64,000 nucleotides of DNA from Myxococcales bacterium (GTDB lineage Bacteria; Myxococcota; Myxococcia; Myxococcales; Myxococcaceae): the NCBI GenBank assembly GCA_030681895.1, contig JAUXRI010000250.1, positions 1 to 64,000 on the forward strand. The letters are read 5' to 3'. Within the stretch, counting starts at the first letter, position 1. The number at the start of each line of letters is the position of its first letter. The notes beneath the pieces are model-generated. The model was not told the origin of the DNA and made no database searches. It saw only the letters and a list, made by a program, of their open reading frames with translations. This document shows positions 26,373 to 35,406 of this stretch, in pieces. Both the position numbers and the translations under genes were made by a program.

Positions 26373-27308
26373 ATGAAGGGCCCTGCTCCCGACTTCAGCA
26401 ACAGGCTGGTGCTGATCGTCGACGACGACGAGCACACCCGTACGCTCCTGAAGGACCTGTGCGAGACGAGCGGCTTTCGGGTGTTGATGGCCGAAGACGG
26501 CGTCGAGGCGATGGAGCACATCGGCAAAGACCGGCCCGATCTCGTCCTCCTCGATCTGATGATGCCGCGCCGTGATGGCTTCTCGGTGCTCAAAGCCGTG
26601 CGCGAGACGACCGAGCTCGCCGAGCTACCGGTGATCGTGCTGACCGCCATGGGCGACATGGACGGGAAGATTCGCGGCATGGAGCTCGGCGCTGACGACT
26701 ACATCACCAAGCCCTTCAAGCTGATCGAGCTGCAGACGCGCATTCACTCGGCGTTGACCGTGCGTGAGTACCGGCGCCGGCTGCTCGACGCGGAAGACGA
26801 GCTCGCCCAGTTCCGCGCGGTCGATCCTGTCACGGGGGCAGGCACGTACTCGCAGCTCAAGGCGAGCCTGGATTCCGAATTGGCGCGCAGCCGACGGTAT
26901 GGGCGCCCCGCCGCGTGTCTGATGTTCGGCTTCGATGACTACCAGGGGCTTCGGTATTCGCTCGGCCGCGATGCGTGTGACGCGTACCTCGCGAAGGCCG
27001 TTCAAGAAGTCCGCAGCGCGATGCGTGGGGCTGATCGGCTCTTCCGCATCGACACCGACGAGTTCGTCGCGCTGCTGCCTGAGACCGATCTCCCTGGCGC
27101 GCGCATCGTCGCGGATCGGATGCTGGTGCTGCTCCAGGCGATGCCGGTCGAAGGGCCGCACGGGCGTATTCGGGTCGTGACGCGGTTTGGCGGAGCGGTG
27201 TTCCCGACCGAGCGCGTTCGCACGAGTGAGGATCTGCTGCGCGAAGCGAACAAGAGCTTCCGTGCGCTGCAGGCGTCAGAGGTCGCGAAGTACCTGTTTG
27301 ACGCCTGA
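26373..27308 (+). CDS. Response regulator with degenerate GGDEF domain
   Basis: 311 residues from the ATG at 26373 (a TTG at 26349 overlapping the dnaB stop is possible). The receiver domain has the acidic pair VDDDE, phosphoacceptor Asp61 (LVLLDLMMP), Thr in VLTAMG and Lys in ITKPF. The C-terminal domain has the fold of a diguanylate cyclase, but its active-site loop reads DTDEF (227-231) instead of GGDEF, so cyclic-di-GMP synthesis is doubtful. It could be a GTP or c-di-GMP binder. It lies 20 bp after dnaB; TACACT 11 nt before the ATG may be a -10. Confidence 0.85.
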   Translation: MKGPAPDFSNRLVLIVDDDEHTRTLLKDLCETSGFRVLMAEDGVEAMEHIGKDRPDLVLLDLMMPRRDGFSVLKAVRETTELAELPVIVLTAMGDMDGKIRGMELGADDYITKPFKLIELQTRIHSALTVREYRRRLLDAEDELAQFRAVDPVTGAGTYSQLKASLDSELARSRRYGRPAACLMFGFDDYQGLRYSLGRDACDAYLAKAVQEVRSAMRGADRLFRIDTDEFVALLPETDLPGARIVADRMLVLLQAMPVEGPHGRIRVVTRFGGAVFPTERVRTSEDLLREANKSFRALQASEVAKYLFDA

Positions 27309-27313
27309 CTGCT

Positions 27314-28036
27314 TCAAGGCACAGCGGTCACGCCGAGAACATCGAGCTGCAGGAACTGGCCGTCGAAGGCCATTGGCGCTGGCGGAACTCCGGGCGCGAC
27401 GAGTGGCGTACCGGCGTCGTCCCGATTGCGGATCTGCGAACGGCGCCCGTCGACCGAGCTGGCGAAGAGCGTGACGGTGGCCTGCGCGCGCACCCGCACG
27501 GTGAAGGTCGCGTCGACGGGCCGGCAGACGTATTCCCCGCTGACCGAGGCGTTCAGGTACCAGCGCTCCGCTGGGTCGCTCACCGTGAGGCGGTAGATGT
27601 TCCACGCATCGCCGGTCGACGGGTTGGCTTCGGCGCCTCGCCTCACCAGCGGCGCGACGGTGGTGCCTCCCGTGTAGCCGCGCGTCTCGACCACGCCGCG
27701 GACCCGGACTCGCACGTCGTAGAGCCGGCCGGGAGCGCCCAGCATCGTCGTCGACTGCGTGACGTCGGCGCCGGTGAAGCAGACGAAGTCGGGGTAGTCG
27801 GGATCGAGTGTGAGGCACGGCAGCTCCCAACGCAGGCCGTTGAGCGACGCAGCGATCTCGACGCAGGCACCGTTCACGAGCGCGAACCCGGGAGGACAGG
27901 CGCCAGCATCGACAGGCCCCGCGTCGCGCGACGTGCCCGCATCAGGCGCGACGAAGGGCACCTCGTAGTCCACGAGGTCGGTCCTGCCGCACGACACCAT
28001 CACGATGACGAGGAGCCCAGAAATCACGAGCCCCAC
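27314..28036 (-). CDS. Lipoprotein, function unknown
   Basis: 240 residues from the GTG at 28036, which gives a lipoprotein signal ending LVIVMVSC; the longer frame runs back into the preceding gene. After the lipid Cys comes an Asp-Ala-Gly linker and CPPGFALVNGACVE, a short Cys pair. The remainder is beta-rich (YDVRVRVRGVVETRGYTGGT ... ATFTVRVRAQATVTLFASS) and looks like a carbohydrate-binding or jelly-roll fold, but I cannot name it. It begins 17 bp after the large vWA lipoprotein gene, so the two are likely co-transcribed. Confidence 0.7.
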   Translation of the reverse strand: MGLVISGLLVIVMVSCGRTDLVDYEVPFVAPDAGTSRDAGPVDAGACPPGFALVNGACVEIAASLNGLRWELPCLTLDPDYPDFVCFTGADVTQSTTMLGAPGRLYDVRVRVRGVVETRGYTGGTTVAPLVRRGAEANPSTGDAWNIYRLTVSDPAERWYLNASVSGEYVCRPVDATFTVRVRAQATVTLFASSVDGRRSQIRNRDDAGTPLVAPGVPPAPMAFDGQFLQLDVLGVTAVP

Positions 28037-28053
28037 TCGCGGAAGGGCTGACG

Positions 28054-31000
28054 TCAGTTGATGCCACCCGAGCACGAGCACACCGAGCGATTGCACGTCT
28101 GCGTCCCCGTACACCCGCCGCAGTCGCTCTTGCAGGTACACGAACACGTCGCCGGGTCGGCGTCGTAGCTGGCGCCGCAGTTCAACGCCGCGGTGTCACA
28201 GACACACCCGCACTGGCCGCCCGAGTTCGCGAAGCGGAAGCCCGCCGGGCACGTGAACATCTGCCGGCAGTCACACGAGCAGCTCGTCGTGTTGCACTGC
28301 TGGAAGCTCGAGCAGGTGCCTCCGCAGTCGGCCGTACAGACGAAGTCGCACACCTGCGGGTTGGTGTTGCAGATCGTCCCAGCAGGCCCGTTGCCACCAC
28401 AGTCTTGCGGGCACTCACAGACGCCGTTGGTGCGGTTGCAGGCGAGCCGGCCGCGACAGAAGTCGGTCTGCGTCGGATCGTAGTTCGGGTCGTTCAGACA
28501 CGGCGGCGGGTTGCCACCAGGCATCGGCGTCACGTCGATCCAGTACCGGTACGAGACGGCGGCACGGTTCATCGCTCCGGCTGGACGGCAGGCGCCGAAG
28601 AACGAGAGCGTGCGGTTGATGCCGTCGAAGTCGAAGCCGTTCATGCGGCTGCGCGGCAGATCGTTCGGGTTGCACATCGCCATGTCGACCACGTTGGCCA
28701 TGGCGACCTTCACCGACGCGCCGATGGGCGGCTTCTGCATGCGGTAGCCGGCCGCCGCGATGGCGCTCGTCACGATGTTCGGCACCGCCACGGGAATCGA
28801 CGGGAACTGCGAGCAGTCGGCCGCCGTGTTGCCCATGCGCGGGTTGCAGAGATCGCCGCGCACACCGCCCGTCGCAGAGATCACCTGACCGTGCTTGTTG
28901 TTGTTCGGCTCGGAGTTGCAGGTGCTCCCCTGCGGGCAGACGATGCCGTGCACCACGATGCGGCCGCCGGTGCGGTTCTGGTACGTGTTGCCGCCGAAGG
29001 CGATGTTCGCGTTCGCGGTCGTGAAGAACGTCGTGAACTCGGCGGCGTTGCGGGCCGACTGATCGTCAGCATCGCCCAGCAGCACGATGACCAACTGCGC
29101 CCCCTCGCGGAGCCGGTTCGCCTGCTCCACCATCGTCGCGGGCGTGATGTTCTGCACGGCGCGCGCGGCCGACTCGAGGCTGCGCTCCGGACTGGCGCCA
29201 CCGGTGCCAACCCAGCAACCACCACTCGAGCCCGTCGTGTTGCAGGCCGGCCCCATCGTCGCAGGCGGCGTGGGCACGACGGTGTTGCAGCGCATCGTGT
29301 TGCAGGTGCTGTTCTGGGTGAGCCACGCGCGGAACTGATCGACGTTGCGGGTGAAGCCACGGAGCGCGTTGTTGTTGTTGTTCGTCGCGTTGCCGCCCGT
29401 GAAGTACGTCGTCGTCACCATCGCGAGGCGCCAGTCGAGCGACGAGTTCGACAACTGCGCCGTCATCTGCGTCGCCGTCGCGGCGAGCGCGTTCTGAGAC
29501 GTCGCCATCGAGCACGAGTCGTCGACGACGAAGAGGAAGTCGACCTTCGCGTTGCCCGGCGTGAAGACCTCACACTGCGAGGCGTTGTCGTCACCGAACT
29601 GCGCGATGGCCGAGCCACCCGCCGTGTCGGACATGGTGAAGAGCGGCGCTCCGGTGAAGTTGGCGATCGGCGTGAGCGCGGCCATCACCACCACTGCCGT
29701 GTTGGTGCGGTGGATGATCTGCAGCTGCACGCGGAACGGACCCATGCCGGTGCCAGCGCCCATCAGCGAGCCGCCGTTCATGCCGACCAGCGCGTTCGCG
29801 ATGGCGTTGGCGCGCGTCTTCACGTCGGTCGCGCCGGCCATGTCGTAGAACGCCTGCGCCGCGGGCAGGGTGTCCCAGGTGGTGAACTGCTGGGTGGTGA
29901 CGTTGGTGACGGCTCCGACGCCGTTGAAGAGCGGCCGCAGCGCCGTCTCGTCGGTGATCGGGTTCGTCGCGCCACCACGCGCCGCTTCACGCCACACGAC
30001 AAACGCGACCTGGTTCGTCGGGTCGAAGCCCATCAAGCCGCGACGCTGTCCCATCACGGTGATCGGGCTGACCTCCGTGAAGGTCGCCGGGAGCCCCAGC
30101 TGCAGATCGGGGTCCGCCTCGGAGCGGAAGAGCACCGGGCGCAGGTTGGTGCGCGAACAGGCCTGCCCCGCGGGCCCCATGCCGTCCGTCATGTCGTTGG
30201 GGTTCAGCTCGCCCATGTCGACGCGCCCGTTCTGATTCGTGTCCTCGGCGCCGTCATCGATGCCGTCACCGTCGGTGTCGCGGTTGGTCGGGTTGGTGGT
30301 GGTCGTCGGGTCTGCGTCCACTCGCACGCCGGTGCAGTTCGTCGAGTCGGCGATGGTGGCGGCCGTGAGCCCCGTCTCCACGCCGTCCGTGACGCCGTCG
30401 CTATCGGAGTCGCGCTTGCGGGGATCGGTCTCGCCCATGTCGACCATGCCGTTGGCGTTGAGATCTTCCCCACGCACCATGCCGCCATCGGCCCGCGCCG
30501 CCGACGGACCGTCGAGCAAGCCGTCACAGTCGGTGTCGATGCGCAGCGGGTTCGTCTCACCCGCTTCGAAATAGCCATTCTTGTTCGTGTCCTCGACGCC
30601 GTCCGAGATGCCGTCGCCGTCGGTGTCGGCCCGCATCGGGTCCGTCTCTCCAGCGTCGACCATGCCGTTGCGGTTCTTGTCTTCGATGGTGTTCGGCAGC
30701 CCGTCGTTGTCGGCGTCGGGGTTGACCGCGGCTCCGCAGTCGGTGGCGAGGTTCGGGCTGGTCTCGCCCATGTCGACCATGCCGTTCTGGTTGAAGTCCT
30801 CGGCGCCGTCCTGGCAGGTGTCGCCATCGGAGTCGCGGTTGGTGGGGTTGGTGAGCGTGACGCTGAGCTCGATGCCGTCGGCGATCCGATCGCCGTCGGT
30901 GTCGCGGGCGCGAGGGTCGGTCTCGCCCATGTCGACCATGCCGTTCTTGTTTGCGTCTTCAGCGCCGTCGCTCAGCGTGTCTTGATCGGTGTCGTTGGTC

Positions 31001-31512
31001 GTCGGGTCGGTCTCGGTGGGCTCGGTGCGGCCGTTGCGGCTCACGTCTTCCTGCCCGTCGTTCAGCCCATCACCGTCGGTGTCGGCCACGGTGGGAATCG
31101 TGCGGGAGCCCGGATCTGCATCGCCCATGAAGCTGCAGCGCGCCTCGACCGACATCAGCTTGCCAACCTCGACGCCGTCGAGCACGCCGTCACCGTCGGT
31201 GTCGGGGTTGCTGGGACTCGTGCGCTGGCCGCCTGCGTAGACGTTGCCGAACTCCTCGGCGTCGGTGAGGCCGTCGCAGTCGGTGTCGCGCTGATCGTTG
31301 CGGGGATCATTCGGATCGACGGGGAGCCCAGCGTCGCTCTCCCCGCCTCCCGTGTTCGAGCTGCCACCCGCGTCGCCGCCGCCAGTGCCCGAGCTCCCGC
31401 CGGCCTCACCACCCGCACCACCGTCTCCATTGACTGGAGGTTTGGTGCCGCAGTCACACGCGGACACGAGCAACGCGGCCGCGAAGACCTGAACGAGAAA
31501 GGTTGTGCGCAT
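28054..31512 (-). CDS. Large lipoprotein with thrombospondin type-3 repeats, vWA domain and Cys-rich tail
   Basis: 1152 residues from the ATG at 31512 (MRTTFLVQVFAAALLVSAC lipobox). A Gly/Ser/Ala linker is followed by about eleven calcium-binding thrombospondin-3 type repeats (forms of DTDGDGxxDGxE), alternating with NGMVDMGETDP-like loops (about residues 75-430). Next comes a von Willebrand A domain with the MIDAS motif DDSCS in FLFVVDDSCSM. The last 120 residues are very Cys-rich (CSCDCRQMFTCPAGF and similar), EGF- or TIL-like. These traits fit a calcium-stiffened surface adhesin. The next gene, another lipoprotein, follows at 17 bp. Its antisense strand is an accidental 1085-codon open frame. 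Confidence 0.88.
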   Translation of the reverse strand: MRTTFLVQVFAAALLVSACDCGTKPPVNGDGGAGGEAGGSSGTGGGDAGGSSNTGGGESDAGLPVDPNDPRNDQRDTDCDGLTDAEEFGNVYAGGQRTSPSNPDTDGDGVLDGVEVGKLMSVEARCSFMGDADPGSRTIPTVADTDGDGLNDGQEDVSRNGRTEPTETDPTTNDTDQDTLSDGAEDANKNGMVDMGETDPRARDTDGDRIADGIELSVTLTNPTNRDSDGDTCQDGAEDFNQNGMVDMGETSPNLATDCGAAVNPDADNDGLPNTIEDKNRNGMVDAGETDPMRADTDGDGISDGVEDTNKNGYFEAGETNPLRIDTDCDGLLDGPSAARADGGMVRGEDLNANGMVDMGETDPRKRDSDSDGVTDGVETGLTAATIADSTNCTGVRVDADPTTTTNPTNRDTDGDGIDDGAEDTNQNGRVDMGELNPNDMTDGMGPAGQACSRTNLRPVLFRSEADPDLQLGLPATFTEVSPITVMGQRRGLMGFDPTNQVAFVVWREAARGGATNPITDETALRPLFNGVGAVTNVTTQQFTTWDTLPAAQAFYDMAGATDVKTRANAIANALVGMNGGSLMGAGTGMGPFRVQLQIIHRTNTAVVVMAALTPIANFTGAPLFTMSDTAGGSAIAQFGDDNASQCEVFTPGNAKVDFLFVVDDSCSMATSQNALAATATQMTAQLSNSSLDWRLAMVTTTYFTGGNATNNNNNALRGFTRNVDQFRAWLTQNSTCNTMRCNTVVPTPPATMGPACNTTGSSGGCWVGTGGASPERSLESAARAVQNITPATMVEQANRLREGAQLVIVLLGDADDQSARNAAEFTTFFTTANANIAFGGNTYQNRTGGRIVVHGIVCPQGSTCNSEPNNNKHGQVISATGGVRGDLCNPRMGNTAADCSQFPSIPVAVPNIVTSAIAAAGYRMQKPPIGASVKVAMANVVDMAMCNPNDLPRSRMNGFDFDGINRTLSFFGACRPAGAMNRAAVSYRYWIDVTPMPGGNPPPCLNDPNYDPTQTDFCRGRLACNRTNGVCECPQDCGGNGPAGTICNTNPQVCDFVCTADCGGTCSSFQQCNTTSCSCDCRQMFTCPAGFRFANSGGQCGCVCDTAALNCGASYDADPATCSCTCKSDCGGCTGTQTCNRSVCSCSGGIN

Positions 31513-31627
31513 GAAAGGTTCCGCCTTGGGGAAGTCGGCCAGAGCGACCGAAGTATAGCGGGAGCGCCGAACATGAGGACTTTTCGGCCCCCACCTTGGA
31601 GCACATCGCCGCTGATCAGCGCTCGTC

Positions 31628-32398
31628 TCAGCCGTGCTGGCGCCGATCACGCGCCTTGTTGACGAACGTCTTGTACACGCCGAGGTGCGGGGGAACCGTG
31701 TCGAGCATCTGCTCGGGGTGCCACTGCACGCCGACCACGAAGCTGCCGTCCTTCGACTCGATGCCCTCGATCACGCCGTCGGGTGCGACCGCCGACGGTT
31801 GGAGCCCGTTGCCCACGGTCTTCACGGCCTGGTGGTGCGTGGAGTTCACCATCAGCGCGCCTTTGCCGACGCAGTCCGCGAGCAGCGAGCCTTCACGCAC
31901 CTCGACCGGGTGGAGCGGCTGGCTTCGATCGTGGTTCTGCTGGTGGCTCGCCGCCGCTGGCAGCTCGAGCTTGAGATCCTGAATGAGCGTGCCGCCGTAC
32001 GCGACGTTGATCAGCTGCATGCCTCCGCAGATCCCCAACACCGGCAGGCGTCGCTGGAGCGCGCCCTTGAGCAGCGCCATCTCGAACGTGGTGCGCACCG
32101 GCTTGGTGGGGCCCATGCCTTCGCGCGCGGTCTCGCCGTACAGCTCCGCGGGGATGTCGAAGGCGCCACCCGAGATCAGCACGCCCGACACGCGGTCCAG
32201 GTACGCGTCGATCACGTGGCCATCGTCGGTGTACGGGACGACGAAGGGCAGGCCTCCAGCACGAATGATCGCGTCGGCGTACGACGTCTTGAGCTCGTAC
32301 CGGGCCTGCGGCGTCTCGGCGGTCGGCGTCGTCACGTCTGGCGTGATCGCGATGTTGGGGCGACGCGGGTGATGGTGACCGGGAGCAGACTTCATCAT
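31628..32398 (-). CDS. Class I glutamine amidotransferase-like gamma-glutamyl hydrolase (peptidase C26)
   Basis: 256 residues. The nucleophile elbow GICGGMQ gives Cys124, and VGVQWHPEQ gives the His and Glu of the triad. The SGGAFDIPAELYG segment is typical of the gamma-glutamyl-GABA hydrolase (PuuD) branch. Such enzymes cleave gamma-glutamyl amides. No other putrescine-pathway genes are nearby, so the substrate is open. It lies 52 bp downstream of thiE on the same strand. Confidence 0.88.
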   Translation of the reverse strand: MMKSAPGHHHPRRPNIAITPDVTTPTAETPQARYELKTSYADAIIRAGGLPFVVPYTDDGHVIDAYLDRVSGVLISGGAFDIPAELYGETAREGMGPTKPVRTTFEMALLKGALQRRLPVLGICGGMQLINVAYGGTLIQDLKLELPAAASHQQNHDRSQPLHPVEVREGSLLADCVGKGALMVNSTHHQAVKTVGNGLQPSAVAPDGVIEGIESKDGSFVVGVQWHPEQMLDTVPPHLGVYKTFVNKARDRRQHG

Positions 32399-32450
32399 GC
32401 CGCCACCATGCCCGTTGCGGCCCCGCCGCGCGAGAAACCCTCCCCGCGGG

Positions 32451-33080
32451 CTACACGCCGGCGTCGAAGGCCGCTTTCAGTGCCCGTGCGCGCGCGACGA
32501 CGTCTTCGGCGTTGAGCAGATCGCCCGCCACCGCGGCGCAGTACGCTCCGGCCCGGGCGACGCCGCCGATCGTCCCGAGCGTGATGCCAGCGATGCCCAC
32601 GATGGGGAGCGGACTCGCCGCCACCAGGGCCGCGAACCGTTCGAGCCCGAGCGGCGGCGCGTTCACCTGCTTCGTCGACGTCGAGAAGATCGGTCCCAGG
32701 CCCGCATGATCGGCGCCCAGGACCTTCGCGCGATCCAGGCCGGCGAGATCGCGGGTCGTCATTCCGATCAGCGCGTCGGGCCCCAGGAGCCGCCGCGCGA
32801 CGTCCACCGGCAGATCGTCGTCGCCCAGGTGCACGCCCGCTGCCTGCCCAACCAGACACAGATCGACCCGATCGTTGACGATGACGGGGACGCGTCCAGC
32901 GAAGCCAACCACCTCCCGAATCCACGCCAAGGCCACGCGATCGTTCGTCTGTTCGAGCCGCAGCTGCAGCACCGCCGCCCCACCCTCGAGGGCCCATCGG
33001 GCCTTCTGCGGCACCGGGACCTCGGGGCGCACCCCGTCATCAATCAGTGCATACAGCCCGCGCGGGAGCTTGAGCGCCAT
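32451..33080 (-). CDS. thiE: Thiamine-phosphate synthase ThiE
   Basis: 209 residues. Joins the pyrimidine and thiazole halves of thiamine. The TIM-barrel motifs are VLQLRLEQ, IVNDRVDLCL, GVHLGDDDLP, GLGPIFSTSTK and VGIAGI. The usual Lys in the QLR-x-K motif appears as Gln in QLRLEQ, a small departure. It shares a 26 bp intergenic region with the divergent small gene at 33107. No other thiamine gene is in the window. Confidence 0.9.
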   Translation of the reverse strand: MALKLPRGLYALIDDGVRPEVPVPQKARWALEGGAAVLQLRLEQTNDRVALAWIREVVGFAGRVPVIVNDRVDLCLVGQAAGVHLGDDDLPVDVARRLLGPDALIGMTTRDLAGLDRAKVLGADHAGLGPIFSTSTKQVNAPPLGLERFAALVAASPLPIVGIAGITLGTIGGVARAGAYCAAVAGDLLNAEDVVARARALKAAFDAGV

Positions 33081-33106
33081 GGCTGCTTCCTATAGACGCC
33101 GCGACC
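33081..33106. promoter_or_regulatory. Very short divergent promoter with palindromic CTATAG
   Basis: Only 26 bp separate the thiE start (minus) and the 33107 start (plus). The palindrome CTATAG (33090-33095) supplies TATAGG 8 nt before thiE and TATAGA 10 nt before the rightward gene, so one AT-rich core can serve as -10 on both strands. Neither start has a Shine-Dalgarno sequence. Confidence 0.5.
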
Positions 33107-33301
33107 ATGAGCGAGAAGACCGAGCTGGACCCCAAGCACATCGATAAGCGCACCGTCGCCCGCTACATCACCCAGGGCCTGGTGGACGAGAAGGCGTTCG
33201 AGAAGCACATCAAGTCGCTCACCGACCTCGCCGACAAAGCGACCCGAGTCGAGACCGTCTCCGAAGACGACCCGATCGACGACGACGACATCGAGGAGTG
33301 A
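33107..33301 (+). CDS. Small acidic protein, function unknown
   Basis: 64 residues, rich in charged residues, with an acidic tail (ETVSEDDPIDDDDIEE). The middle reads as one or two helices (TVARYITQGLVDEKAFEKHI). No membrane segment and no motif I know. It lies 6 bp before the DUF1844 gene and is probably co-transcribed with it and the following membrane protein. Confidence 0.8.
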   Translation: MSEKTELDPKHIDKRTVARYITQGLVDEKAFEKHIKSLTDLADKATRVETVSEDDPIDDDDIEE

Positions 33302-33307
33302 CGAGCG

Positions 33308-33601
33308 ATGACCGAACACCGCGGTGAGACGTTCGTGATGGAGGACGGCGACCAGCTGTCGTTCAGCACGTTCGTGTTGGGCCTGGCGTCGTCAGCCCTC
33401 ATTCATCTCGGTGAAGCGCCGAACCCCGACACGGGCGGCGAGACGGTCAACCTCGTGCTGGCGCGGCAGTCACTCGATCTGCTCGATCTGCTCCGCCACA
33501 AGACCAGAGGCAACCTGACGGCCGAGGAGGAGCAACTCTTCGTCTCGCTCCTCACCGATCTGCGGCTGCGCTTCGTGCAGAAGCAGCAACAGGGAAAGTA
33601 G
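33308..33601 (+). CDS. DUF1844 protein
   Basis: 97 residues. The core LSFSTFVLGLASSALIHLGE, followed by LARQSLDLLDLLRHKTRGNL and a helical end, matches the DUF1844 family, short helical proteins common in Deltaproteobacteria and relatives, with no known function. Middle gene of a three-gene set (6 bp before, 9 bp after). Confidence 0.88.
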   Translation: MTEHRGETFVMEDGDQLSFSTFVLGLASSALIHLGEAPNPDTGGETVNLVLARQSLDLLDLLRHKTRGNLTAEEEQLFVSLLTDLRLRFVQKQQQGK

Positions 33602-33610
33602 CCTCACGCA

Positions 33611-34234
33611 GTGCTGCCCAACCCGCTCCGCTACGCGACGCTGGCGACGCTCACCCTCGGCGCCATGGTGTCGTGCGGCTCGGTGCAGGGCATGCGGCTG
33701 GCCTTCGTCGCCGACGAGATGGACGTGTCGGCCGGCGAGACCCCGTTCTTCAACAAGTTCACGCCGAACCCCGAGGCCTACGCCGCTGCCCAGCGGGCCC
33801 AGGGTGTAGCCATTCGAAACAGCATCGAGGGCATGCGCTGGCCACGCGCGGCCATTCTCTTCGTGCTCTCGGGCGCGGCCGCGATGGTCTTCGTCTCGGC
33901 GATGCGCTTGCGCTGGCCGTCAGGCGTTCAACGGGCCGGGCTGGCGAAGCTGCTGGCGAACGCGGCGCTGGTCGCGGCCGTCCTGCGGACGCTCGATGGC
34001 GCCCAGGAGTTGGTGATCGTCCGGGCCGCCGTCGCGGCGTACGAGAAGGCACTCACCGAGCACCACGTCGATCTCGCCGAAGCCGGCGCCACGATGGCGG
34101 TCTTCTCTGGCGCGAGCGTGGTGACGACGGTGGTGGTGACGGCGCTCTTCGTGGTGGCGTCGAACTACTTCAAGTCCGAGCGCATCGTGCAGACGTTCGA
34201 GCTGATCGATCGCAACGCGCCAGAAGAAGAGTGA
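33611..34234 (+). CDS. Membrane protein, function unknown
   Basis: 207 residues from GTG. Four hydrophobic segments are visible: the N terminus (LATLTLGAMVSC, also signal- or lipobox-like), AAILFVLSGAAAMVFVSAM, LLANAALVAAVLRTL and VVTTVVVTALFVVASNYF. A soluble stretch of about 45 residues lies after the first. No family recognised. Last gene of the set starting at 33107; it converges on the next gene across 3 bp. Confidence 0.75.
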   Translation: MLPNPLRYATLATLTLGAMVSCGSVQGMRLAFVADEMDVSAGETPFFNKFTPNPEAYAAAQRAQGVAIRNSIEGMRWPRAAILFVLSGAAAMVFVSAMRLRWPSGVQRAGLAKLLANAALVAAVLRTLDGAQELVIVRAAVAAYEKALTEHHVDLAEAGATMAVFSGASVVTTVVVTALFVVASNYFKSERIVQTFELIDRNAPEEE

Positions 34235-34237
34235 CGG

Positions 34238-34864
34238 CTACGACGCGACGGCCCGCGTGGCCGTACGCCCACCCAGCAGCGACTCGGGGAACAGCTTCCA
34301 CAGCGGCTGCGGTGCGTAGAAGCGGCGGAGATCGATCAGCGCCGTGGACTGCCGGGGCAGCCGCAACAGCTCCTCACGCGCCACGCCGAGCACCCTGGCG
34401 AGGTGACCGATCGGCCACTTGTTCTTGAGCTTCTCGAAGGCCACGTCGTCGTCTTCATCGATGTCGAAGTCGACGTCGACGTAGCGGAGCAGCTCTCCAC
34501 CGACGCGCCGGCCATTGCCGTACGCCATCACCTGCTCGAGCTCGTCGGGATCGAAGACGTAGACGTGCAGCGCCGTCTTGAGGTGCTCGCTGAGGCGACG
34601 CGCGAGCGAGTGATGCGAGAGGTACCAGCGCGCGCCCTGCCGCCCATAGGTGAAGGGCGCGTCCCAGGCGAAGCGGACGAGCCCCGGCCCACCCAGCAGC
34701 GTGACCTGGAGCGCGACGTCATCTGTCTTCTGGCCGTCTTCTTCGAGTGACGCGCGCGCGACCTGCTGCAGCCAGGCCACGTCGACGTCCTCGAATCGGC
34801 ACAGATAGCCACCGTGCGCTTCCACCGTCGACACCCCCCAGGGAACTTCGAAGTCGGGCCGCAC
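34238..34864 (-). CDS. Hypothetical protein, function unknown
   Basis: 208 residues from a GTG at 34864, the first possible start after an in-frame TAG. Soluble, mixed alpha/beta, with a very acidic stretch (DVDFDIDEDDD, about 140) and a C-terminal helix-rich part. GC3 pattern and length support real coding. I see no catalytic motif or family signature. It is not clearly in an operon. Confidence 0.65.
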   Translation of the reverse strand: MRPDFEVPWGVSTVEAHGGYLCRFEDVDVAWLQQVARASLEEDGQKTDDVALQVTLLGGPGLVRFAWDAPFTYGRQGARWYLSHHSLARRLSEHLKTALHVYVFDPDELEQVMAYGNGRRVGGELLRYVDVDFDIDEDDDVAFEKLKNKWPIGHLARVLGVAREELLRLPRQSTALIDLRRFYAPQPLWKLFPESLLGGRTATRAVAS

Positions 34865-34965
34865 CTACAGGATGCCGATCGAGCGGACAAGCCCGGTTCG
34901 GGGAGATTTTCGCCAATTCTTCCAGACGGTTTAACGCGAGGCGTCGCTTGACTGACGAAGGTCTC

Positions 34966-35406
34966 TCAGCGGGTCCTGGCGAGCGCCGCAGCGAGGCGGC
35001 GGAAGGACCTGCGCGCCTCGAAGCCGAGCAGCGGCTGGAGCAACGGACCGAGGAGCGAGAGTGCTCCGCCCGGCTGCCATTCGAGGCGGCCGTGAACGGT
35101 GGTGCCTTCGCCGACGACGGCGACTTCGAAGTCGCTGACCCACCGGTAGACGCCCGCGCCGACGTGTCCCTCGATGGCGAGGTGCCGGGGCGCGTCGAAC
35201 TCGACGAGCGTCCAGCTGACGGTTCCGATGCCGTCGTGAAGGCCCTCGAAGCGCGTGCCGCACGTCAGTGGCCCGTCGGTCGTCTTGCGAACGTCGTGGA
35301 CGCGCGCGTTGTACTCAGGCTCGTGCCGGAGATCGGCGAAGTACTCGAAGACGGCGTGCGGCGGCCGGGGAATGAAGACCTCCACCTGCGTCGAGATGGG
35401 CTTCAT
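34966..35406 (-). CDS. SRPBCC-family protein (polyketide cyclase/START-like)
   Basis: 146 residues from the ATG at 35406, preceded by GAGGAGG at good spacing; the longer frame to 36642 is antisense to clpB. The opening VEVFIPRPPHAVFEYFADLRHEPEYNARV is typical of SRPBCC proteins, which bind hydrophobic ligands in a helix-grip fold. The C terminus has a long helix. Ligand unknown. It diverges from clpB across 150 bp. Confidence 0.85.
   Translation of the reverse strand: MKPISTQVEVFIPRPPHAVFEYFADLRHEPEYNARVHDVRKTTDGPLTCGTRFEGLHDGIGTVSWTLVEFDAPRHLAIEGHVGAGVYRWVSDFEVAVVGEGTTVHGRLEWQPGGALSLLGPLLQPLLGFEARRSFRRLAAALARTR

Noticed and set aside
28405..31662. 1085-codon open frame on the plus strand
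   Set aside because: Antisense to the thrombospondin/vWA lipoprotein; Arg/Val/Gly-rich composition with no motifs, an artefact of high GC and repeated Asp codons.
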